From Cerioporus squamosus (Eukaryota; Basidiomycota; Agaricomycetes; Polyporales; Polyporaceae), in NCBI GenBank assembly GCA_022592435.1, contig JABYQS010000015.1:186001-250000 (forward strand): a DNA stretch of 64,000 bases. Reading direction: 5' to 3'. The notes beneath the pieces were generated by a model, which saw only the letters and a program-made list of their open reading frames with translations, did not search any database and was not told where the DNA came from. Of this stretch, positions 57,234 to 64,000 are shown piece by piece; the first letter of the stretch is position 1, and the number at the start of each line of letters is the position of its first letter. Made by a program: the position numbers and the translations under genes.

Positions 57234-57240
57234 TTTTATA
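57234..57240 (-). promoter_or_regulatory. TATA box of the zinc-finger gene
   Basis: TATAAAA on the minus strand, 99 bases upstream of the ATG at 57135; a perfect consensus at a typical distance. Confidence 0.55.
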
Positions 57241-57456
57241 CACTACGCACCGTCGGCAACTCCGACGCTTTGACCAGGGACGTTCAGCATCTTCGGATAC
57301 TCATCATGCCGGATGAAGACGGCGGCAAGGGAAGGTATCTGAGGGCCTGAGACGCCTTGCTTTGTTGAATCTGTCCGTGTATCGCGCACCTATCCGCACG
57401 AACGGGAAGAATACAGCACTTTGGGACTAGCACGCCCAACGTACGCTCGTTACATA

Positions 57457-57483
57457 CAGCTGGCGTCAAAACCAATGCCCGAC
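57457..57483 (+). repeat. Left terminal inverted repeat of the MITE
   Basis: 27 bases identical to the reverse complement of 57919-57945. Confidence 0.8.
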
Positions 57484-57918
57484 ACGCGGAAGCGCGCATG
57501 TCGCGCCAGAAAATGCCCAAAATTCAGAAAATTCCCCGTAGGCCGTACAGGCCCAAAACTATAAGAAATCAATAAAAGCACCCTATACTCTTGTTGTACA
57601 AAGGTTTGACGGTCGTACGCTGGTCTCAGAGGTCGTTTGAGCTCGAGTATGTCGGACCAAGAGACCACGTCTGCGGGCGCTTGGAGGTCGCACAGCCGCA
57701 CTCGCGTGTAGCGCCCGTAGACGTGGTGTTTTGGTTGGCCTTGGCCACCTCCGTTCCCCAGATATCCAGAGTAGAGGTACAAGAAACTATGCTGGTGCAT
57801 AGATGAGTGCACCCCGAAGTCGAATGAGGCGAAACGGAGGAGTCAAAGCAGGGCTGTTGAATTTTCTGAATTTTTCGATTTCTTTCGTGCGTTCGGAGTT
57901 CAAACTGCGCATCGGAAC

Positions 57919-57945
57919 GTCGGGCATTGGTTTTGACGCCAGCTG
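57919..57945 (-). repeat. Right terminal inverted repeat of the MITE
   Basis: 27 bases identical to the reverse complement of 57457-57483; followed by TA. Confidence 0.8.
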
Positions 57946-57947
57946 TA

Positions 57948-59128
57948 ATCGGTACACGTTTGTGTAGGTCGGATCAGGCAAGTCGCATGCGCGCACAAGT
58001 GCAGACCAGTGCGCGGGTGGCGATCTCCCGGGCTTCCAGAATTCGTACTTGGGCGCCGTGGGTTCGACTATGTGAAAAGGTTGTGACGTCCCGGGAGGGG
58101 TGGATGAACGCATAGTGATTGTACCAAGGAGTGAACGAGGTGCAGAACGGGGTTCGCAAATGCGACCAAACATATACGACGCCATGAGGACCGGACCTGA
58201 GTACCGTTTGAGATGGCGCGATCTCAAGTTAGGAAGAGTGGGATCTGAGACCCAAGTTGCTAGTACTGCACCGGTAGACAATCAATCGCGTATCCGATTG
58301 TGGGCTATGGACATCGAGAGAACCAGGTTCCGATGGCGGTGGGTTGGACTTAAACAGACGCTCTACGATGATTCTCTCTCATCCCGCCACATTTGGTATA
58401 CTAAACGCCCATTCTCCGGGATGGCCATGTTCATTTCGAGTTCTGCAGGTAGAATCTGACACTGTATTCCTAAGGGGCGGTGACCGAACACTACAGCTAT
58501 TCCTTGTCTTTGTCCTCCGGGCGCATGCACCATGTGCAACTGCGTAACAAATTTCCAGTGGATAACATCACTAGTACAAGTGTTTGCACCGTTTCGGGTG
58601 GCACAGCTTACAACGCCCTGCGCCGCCGTTTTCCAAGGGATGTCATGCGTGTTCTGCAAATAGCATAGCGTCGGTGAGTCGTTACTCCGTAGAAGACTGC
58701 GACAAAGCATCTATGCCCTTGCCCAGTTTTCCTGGCAGAAGCTTGGTGCCGGGCACGCGTCCTTCGGAAGTCGTTCGACAGGCTGACAGCGTGTGGGCCG
58801 TCCGAAGATCATGCATCAGGGACAATGGCGGGACGCGCACGTGCCAGGACCAACCTTCATAGCAGCTGTTAGTCTGGGTGGCCAACGCAGCGTGCTCGAC
58901 GTCTCATCTACTACCTCCTCCGCCGAAACTGGGGGCAAGACGTGGGTCGTCTGTACGTTTGCTGCAGACCGTGAAGAGGACATCTCGATTCTCAACGTTG
59001 CTGTCGCCCCAGTAGAAACAATGAAGTTCTGAAATGCGAGATTGTCATGCACATGAGATACTTATACAATGCGGTATGATACAGTCGTTACGCAATCCTG
59101 GCAAGGATTCAGCACAGCAGAGCCAGGC
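57948..59128. other. Gene-poor intergenic region
   Basis: About 1.2 kb with several short open frames on both strands but no recognisable domain or splice-consistent gene. It contains at about 58580-58605 the second copy of the motif found before the HMG-box gene. Confidence 0.4.
58580..58605 (+). repeat. Second copy of the 26-base motif
   Basis: Matches 23654-23679 with one mismatch (GCACCGTTTCGGG here against GCACCGTATCGGG). No TATA box follows in this copy. Confidence 0.5.
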
Positions 59129-59631
59129 TTACTTGCGGGCCTCCTTCTGAACGTCATGCTTGAAGTCTCTTGCGCCTTCCCGCGCACCCGCTACAGTCTA
59201 AGCAAGGTCATTAGTTTACCAACCCATAACACATCAAGTATCAACATGACCTACCTGGTTCGCCTTCTGACCTGCTACCTGGGAAGCCTCGGCTGCCTTG
59301 TCCTTGGCGACACCTGGGGTACATCTTCAGACTCGAAGGAACAACACAAAGCGAACGCTGGACATACCGAGGTTCTCCTTAGTAGCCTCCGTTGCCTGCT
59401 CGCCCTTCTCAATGGCAGAAGCGAGACCCTTCCCAACCTTCTTGTTCACCTAATGCGCGACGCGATGTTGGAGGCCGTCTACCCATTGGCAAGCCGCAGA
59501 CGTACCTTGTCGGCGACCTCCGCGACCTTCTCGGTGATGGTCTTCGCGGATGGCGACGCGTGGAACTGGCGAGAGCTGCTCGCGACGGCGGAGCGGGTGG
59601 TGGTGGTGAACGCGGTGCGGAGCATGGACAT
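59129..59631 (-). CDS. Small mitochondrial LEA-like stress protein
   Basis: About 111 aa in four exons. Start at 59631 (MSMLRTAFTTTTRSAVASSS), an Arg/Ser/Thr-rich presequence with RQFHASPSAK as a plausible mitochondrial cleavage region. The mature part is a hydrophilic Lys/Ala/Glu repeat helix: TITEKVAEVADKVNKKVGK, EKGEQATEATKENLGVAK, DKAAEASQVAGQKANQ, ending DFKHDVQKEARK (stop at 59129-59131). Composition and 11-residue-like periodicity resemble group-3 LEA proteins, which protect membranes and enzymes during drying or heat. The acceptor for exon 4 was chosen because only CTTAG keeps the frame. The homology is compositional, so the family label is tentative; the coding status is firm. Confidence 0.72.
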
Positions 59632-60457
59632 CGTGAGGTCGTTGAAGTGGTAGTTCAAGCAGAGACGGTGTTGAAGTGGACGTCGTCGTGGGTGGTCAAT
59701 GTGTGTGGGAGACTCGCGGCGGACGTGTGCGTTGAAGTAGTCTGTGCTTGGGAGGCATGACGTCGGTGTCGGGCGTCGATGCGGAGCAAGCCATGTTCCC
59801 TGCGGTCATCGTCTCGAGACTCGCTGGAGTCGCCAGCCCGCCCCTGACGTCACGCGATCACGTGCCATGACTGGGACGCGTCAACAGGCGTCTTGCACCT
59901 TGTCGTCTTTCGTGAGCGTCCTGAACGTTGGTGCTCTTCGTGGCAGCTATCTGTAAGAAAACTGTGAGTCCTTCAGTATGGCTTAACTTGAAGATACCTT
60001 TGCAGAGCTGAAGCCGCAGCGATCTACTAGATCCTCAGCCGTAGTGTGGTAGGTGTTGCGATCCGATTTGGATCCTGGGTCTGAAAAGGCCATCCGAACT
60101 CCTTGTGCCATGCTGCAGACGGCGAGATTGACCTCATAAAGTCATGGAGTACTGAGTATAGTAAGTAGTAAGTAGTGCGAGGTGAGTCTTCGGTGGCAAT
60201 AGCTTCATCAAATGCCCTTTCTAGGTTTAAGGAACGCGTTGATGGAACGTGGACATCCGACGAATTGACAAAGGGTTGCGTGCGCCCGCGGTCCCACGCG
60301 CGCGCGAGTTCCGAAGCACCCCTCTCGGAGTTGGAGTGCATATACATGCGCTCCATTGTCCACTGAATTCCCTCCTGCCTACGCCTCCACACGACCTTGG
60401 TTCTCGATCCGGGACCCCGGGGGGCGCGAAGAGATTCGTCTCTGGCTACTCGCGAAT
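59632..60457. promoter_or_regulatory. Bidirectional promoter region, LEA-like / membrane protein 1
   Basis: 826 bases between divergent starts. CCCCT near 60317 could be a stress element for either gene; nothing firmer. Confidence 0.35.
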
Positions 60458-61686
60458 ATGACGAGATACCTCCATCCAACTCTCACCGGTGGACACTGGT
60501 TTTTAGCTCTACTAGCCTGGCTCCCCTCCGCCTATTCCGCCCTCGTCAATATTACTGTCGACGACTACTATCGGGATCCTCTGACGAACACCACCTGGGT
60601 TACATACAATCCATTCGATTCTTGGAAACTCTCGCTCGGGACTCCATGCGACAATTGCACTGCACATCCCGATCCGTCGCACGCGTACTACAGGACATGG
60701 CACGAGGGCGTGTACGATGCTGATGTACCGAACATGTTCGCTTCGTTCAATTTCGAAGGTACGTCCTTGCTCCGCTCTCTCACATCCCTGTGCTCGCATG
60801 CAAGCCTGTCTTCAGCTGGGTGTTCCATTCATGAGCCTTGAGCTGATTGCTGGCGATGCAGGTGTTGCGGTGTACGTGTTCTGCATCGTTCCCCGCTCGA
60901 CCTCTTCCCCGGACGGAAACGTGGATATGTCGTTCGTCCTGGACGGATACCAGGTCGGCTCGTACAGTCGCCCACCAAACGGAACAGACACGTATGAATA
61001 CAACGTGCCGGTGTACGTGAACAAATCTCTGTCCGCGGGCAACCACGTTATCCAAATACACAACGGGAGGTTCAACGGAAACCAGTCGACCGTGCTGCTG
61101 GACTACATCGTTTACACGTACGCTGCTTTGCCCTGTCATTCTGCATCGAACCCGCGATACTTATGCCAGTTACCGCAGGCGAGACACGGCCGTGGAGCCA
61201 GTGCCCACCAACTTCACGGCACTTTCGCCCACGGAAACAGGCGGTCCGACCTCTGTATCGGGTGGCAACTTTTCCAGCAAGGGAACCTTCGCCGAAATCT
61301 ACCCAATTGCCCTCGGTGTCTCGCTCGGCTTCCTCGCTCTAGTTATCGTTGCCGGCGTAGTTGTGCCTCGTTTACGGTCTGCCCTCAACCGCCGCGGCAG
61401 CTGCCACCGTCTGCGCAGTACCTGCAGAGCGTCGATGGTGACGGAGGTCGCGGCGAGTCTGGTTGGGTCGCATGTGCACCCGTGTCGGCAGGTGCAGTGA
61501 GTACCACGGGACTGGTAGATCGGTCTGCCGGCACACCTGAATCCGATGGTACTCCTCAGGCGGGCCCCGGCCCGTCTACGCAGGGTATGTCCCAAAGTCT
61601 CTTCTCGCGTGAGCAGTGCTAATCGGCGGTGACGGAGCAGCTGCTAGAAATGCCGCTAAACAGACGTGGACGAAGTGGCCAGATAG
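60458..61686 (+). CDS. One-pass membrane protein with extracellular beta-rich domain (tandem copy 1)
   Basis: Type I membrane protein of a kind common in agaricomycetes; function unknown. Start at 60458: a hydrophobic N-terminus (HWFLALLAWLPSAYSALV) serves as signal peptide. The ectodomain has NITVDDYYRDP, WHEGVYDADVPNMFASFNFE, GVAVYVFCIV, MSFVLDGYQVGSY, YNVPVYVNKSL and LLDYIVYT, a beta-sandwich-like pattern with N-glycosylation sites. A Ser/Thr stalk leads to the membrane helix IYPIALGVSLGFLALVIVAG. After it the frame changes near 61391-61397 into LPPSAQYLQSVDGDG. One missing base fits best, because copy 2 has RRRLPPSALYRQS in the same place; a 44-nt intron with a weak GTAGTT donor is the alternative. 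A last intron, 61585-61663, gives the ending QDVDEVAR at 61686. Confidence 0.72.
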
Positions 61687-62461
61687 TCTTAGGTTCGCAA
61701 GGTTCAACAGTTTGTTATGAGGGCTTTCCCGGATTGATGTGGTGGGAAGGACCGCGACTTTCAGGATGAGATAACGGACTCTTCATTCGCCGTGTTGTAT
61801 TTGGTGCTGCATAACCTTGGGATTGAGCTGGTCGGCTGACGCCTACTGTCAGGATGTAGAGTACAAGATACGCCCAAGCCGGGTAATGCTCCGACACGAT
61901 GGACCAGACCTCCAGGAACGACCGTCTATGTGATGGGCGGTGTGTCTTCGGTGGCAGTAGCCGCACCAAACTCCGGATGCTGGCCTTTCTTCTCGTTCTG
62001 CCGCACGCGTATACACAGTCGCAACCTGCACAAAGACTCAGGATGAAATGTGGTGATGTTACCAGCAACTCTAACGCTATGGCCTGCCAGGTATCCGCAT
62101 ACTAGCACCTGCAACTGGGCCGGCACCGACTGCTGGGCCACCCATCCGTGGGGCGCAGCGGGCGCTGACAGATCATCATGTGGAAGCTAGGATTCTGTCC
62201 ACCGAGGGGTAGTACGTTACTGCTGGAACATTCAATCCTTGATCTCTGACAGACATTTGACAGGCCTGTGTACGATGCCCGACTGTGTGGAAGTAAAAGC
62301 TCCCTCGCTCTTCTGACGACCTGTCTCGCTGCAGCTTGAGACCCTTTTCTCTTTCGCTCTCTGTGCGGCTTGTCTGCTCCTTGGACTGGACTGGTCGTGT
62401 CTGCTCTTTCCATCACCAACACGGTCGGTCATTGGGACCTACTTACTTTGTGGCTGAACAT
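61687..62461. other. Intergenic region between membrane-protein copies 1 and 2
   Basis: No supported gene. A short frame near 61978 starting MLAFLLVLPHAYTQ looks like a signal peptide but runs only to about 62105. Confidence 0.35.
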
Positions 62462-63170
62462 ATGGCGACCTTCCTTTCGAAGTCTAAACACTTTCCTTTC
62501 TCCCCTTTGCCTTCGTCATTACCCTTCCCGCATCTTCTCTCTGCGCAACTCTCTCTCCTCCTATGGATACGCCACACATCCGCCACACCCATCAGCAGCG
62601 AGTCCCTCGAACTCTCCCCCACTCCCAGCCCTTCATCCACGCCCAACTGGTCTCTCCCCGCGTCCTTCTTCACCCCAGCCGCAACAACCGCCCCCGCGCC
62701 CTTCTTCACCCCAGCCGCAACAACCGCCCCCGCGCCCACATCTAACTCCGTCCCCACATCTGCGTCCGAAGGCCTCGGACCACCAAGGAGTGTCTCTCCC
62801 CTCTTCATCGCGGTCATCGTCATCGGGAGCATCGGCGTTATATGCATCTCAATCGGGCTGGGGATGAAGCTCTGGAGGCGGTACAAGCGGCGGCGCCTGC
62901 CCCCGTCGGCTCTCTATAGGCAGAGCATTGGAGTCGTGGGAGACGGTGCTCGAGTCTTGCGCGTCGGCACCCCGTCCGCTCAGATGAGTCCTGGACCGGA
63001 TACGAGAGGCGATAGGATCGGTTCTGGAGTGCTTGGTGCCGAAGGTGATTTTCATGCGCCAGGTACGTTGGGCTACCTAGCAGTGATCTCTGCCTGCTGA
63101 CTTGAGCTCTTTTCTAGTTCCCCAAATGCGACAGACCCCTACCTCCGATATACAAGAGGGCCGGAGGTAA
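62462..63170 (+). CDS. One-pass membrane protein (tandem copy 2)
   Basis: About 218 aa, function unknown. First ATG in frame at 62462 (MATFLSKSKHFPFSPLP); a hydrophobic stretch SAQLSLLLWIRHTSATP may be a signal anchor. It lacks the long beta-rich ectodomain of copy 1 and has only a Ser/Pro/Thr stalk with FFTPAATTAPAP twice. The membrane helix is LFIAVIVIGSIGVICISIGL, followed by a basic stop-transfer WRRYKRRR and LPPSALYRQS, shared with copy 1. Intron 63063-63117 leads to the end QEGRR at 63170. The start is uncertain. Confidence 0.65.
62665..62736 (+). repeat. Perfect 36-bp tandem duplication in copy 2
   Basis: 62665-62700 is repeated exactly at 62701-62736, encoding FFTPAATTAPAP twice. Identity without a single change indicates a recent duplication or slippage. 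Confidence 0.85.
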
Positions 63171-63742
63171 CCATCTTATGTTCTTGGCCGCATACGCGAT
63201 CACGTGGACGCGAATGGTCTTCCTGCAAACATGCACGTTGGTAGCTTAATTCCTGCACTAATAGGGCCTAGGGAGTATCTGCGTTGCGTCCTGTACTTCA
63301 CAATCCCAATGATGTTCTGTGCGCACGGGCATGCTCGATGGCTGCGAAAGTGAGTGCGAGCCAGATCTTCAGGCACGAACAATCGCGGGCGGTCGCCGAG
63401 GTTGTTCCCAAGGCTCCCTCCATGACAGGCGTGTGAGCACCGTAGACTGGGACAAGCGAGACCATGAGGACCCCATGTGTTGGACGGTCCCGCTCGGACT
63501 ATCAGCGTCGTGACTCGGTGATGTTCGTCCTCTGATGTACCAGAATGTAGTAACAGAGTGGACTCTGGGCTGTCCGTATCAATACAAGGTGCGCCGCGAA
63601 GATGCTTCTGCTTCGCGCCGTCATCGTGACCTTCGCTAGCAAGCCTACGGCACCAAGCCTGCAAGCCCTTGCACTGCTGGAGTGAGCAGCCCTCCATCCG
63701 CGGGAGCGTAACACCACAATAGGGCTGCATGCAAGCGCAGTC
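63171..63742. other. Intergenic region between membrane-protein copies 2 and 3
   Basis: No gene recognised; promoter of copy 3. Confidence 0.35.
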
Positions 63743-64000
63743 ATGATCTCCCGCCGCAGGGATGCCCCAAGCCTCTCGATGTCATCCTCAACCTGCTCTC
63801 CGATACACCTCCTCGTAGCCACCTTTGCTGCTTCCCTGTGGATACCCCGCGTACTCGCCGCCCCAGCTACGGCTAGCGACCCATCTCCATCAAGCCTGGA
63901 CATCCCTCCAGCCACAACAGACATCGTCTCCCCCTCCCCTCCCATCCAGGCTGTCAGCAGCACCCACCTCTCGACGTACGGCATCGTCGGGATTGTCATC
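63743..64000 (+). CDS. One-pass membrane protein (tandem copy 3, truncated by window edge)
   Basis: The ATG at 63743 opens MISRRRDAPSLSMSSSTCSP, then the hydrophobic LLVATFAASLWIPRVLAAP, a Ser/Pro/Thr stalk, and at the edge the beginning of a membrane helix (STHLSTYGIVGIVI). Order and composition match copy 2, including an LW in the hydrophobic stretch and a short stalk without the beta-rich domain. The rest lies outside the window. Confidence 0.55.
   Translation, partial: MISRRRDAPSLSMSSSTCSPIHLLVATFAASLWIPRVLAAPATASDPSPSSLDIPPATTDIVSPSPPIQAVSSTHLSTYGIVGIVI

Larger units (their letters stand above)
57457..57945. mobile_element. MITE-like non-autonomous DNA transposon (Tc1/mariner-type)
   Basis: A 489-bp segment bounded by a perfect 27-bp inverted repeat (57457-57483 and 57919-57945, starting CAGCTGGCGTCAAAACC) and flanked on both sides by TA (57455-57456 and 57946-57947), the target duplication of Tc1/mariner/pogo elements. 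Inside the perfect part the arms stay partly complementary, with AATTCAGAAAATTC near 57521-57535 matching its complement near 57862. No transposase is encoded, so it would need one supplied from elsewhere. It lies in the intergenic space upstream of the zinc-finger gene. Confidence 0.75.

Noticed and set aside
57455..57947. A Harbinger-type element (TTA/TWA duplication) at the MITE.
   Set aside because: The three-base flanks differ (ATA and TAA); only TA is shared, which fits Tc1/mariner.
58682..59052. Overlapping 67-79-codon open frames on both strands as small genes.
   Set aside because: No domain, no splice-consistent extension, and mutually overlapping.
1..64000. tRNA, rRNA, CRISPR arrays, operons and ribosome-binding sites.
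   Set aside because: No convincing B-box sequence, rRNA-like stretch or regularly spaced repeat was seen, and the intron-rich genes are eukaryotic nuclear genes.

Overview
The window is nuclear DNA from a filamentous basidiomycete, most likely an agaricomycete close to the polypores. The evidence is high GC, dense introns of mostly 45-70 nt with GTRNGY donors and CTNAN-type branch points, an ERG5 sterol desaturase, laminarinase-like GH16 enzymes, a very large group-X hybrid histidine kinase and agaricomycete-type one-pass membrane proteins. Genes are monocistronic and closely packed. I see no rRNA, tRNA or CRISPR array.

Layout. 1-5.3 kb: 3'-truncated calmodulin-type kinase (-) divergent from an MFS transporter (+). 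5.8-15.1 kb: one giant gene (-) for a pseudokinase/AAA/GAF/histidine kinase/receiver protein. 15.7-22.7 kb: SUB2 (-), dicarboxylate carrier (+) and ROK1 (+). 23.8-32.2 kb: HMG-box factor (+), CCA1 (-), acyl-protein thioesterase (-) and VAC8 (+). 33.9-41.5 kb: two GH16 paralogues flanking a GCNA/SprT-like protease (all +). 42.1-49.2 kb: RPS29 (-), plant-type FPG glycosylase (+), PHO85-type CDK (-) and UTP5 (+). 49.7-57.1 kb: Ser-rich SIM protein (+), ERG5/CYP61 (+) and C2H2 zinc-finger protein (-). 57.4-64 kb: a short inverted-repeat transposon (MITE), a small mitochondrial LEA-like protein (-) and three tandem one-pass membrane proteins (+), the last cut by the window edge.

Two functional themes recur: RNA and ribosome work (SUB2, ROK1, UTP5, RPS29, CCA1) and signalling (CaMK, hybrid histidine kinase, PHO85, HMG factor). 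APT1 and VAC8 sit head to head; one removes palmitate and the other belongs to a palmitoylated family.

The most notable structural observations are: (i) at least three and perhaps seven places where a conserved coding frame is interrupted by what looks like one missing base, including in the normally essential ROK1, which points to consensus errors; (ii) a Tc1/mariner-like MITE with 27-bp perfect inverted repeats and TA target duplication; (iii) clusters of micro-exons (8-21 nt) in the carrier and CDK genes; (iv) loss of HRD and DFG aspartates in the kinase-like head of the hybrid histidine kinase; (v) unusually long introns in SUB2 and ERG5; (vi) a perfect 12-bp hairpin just after VAC8. I did not find an obviously novel multi-gene system.
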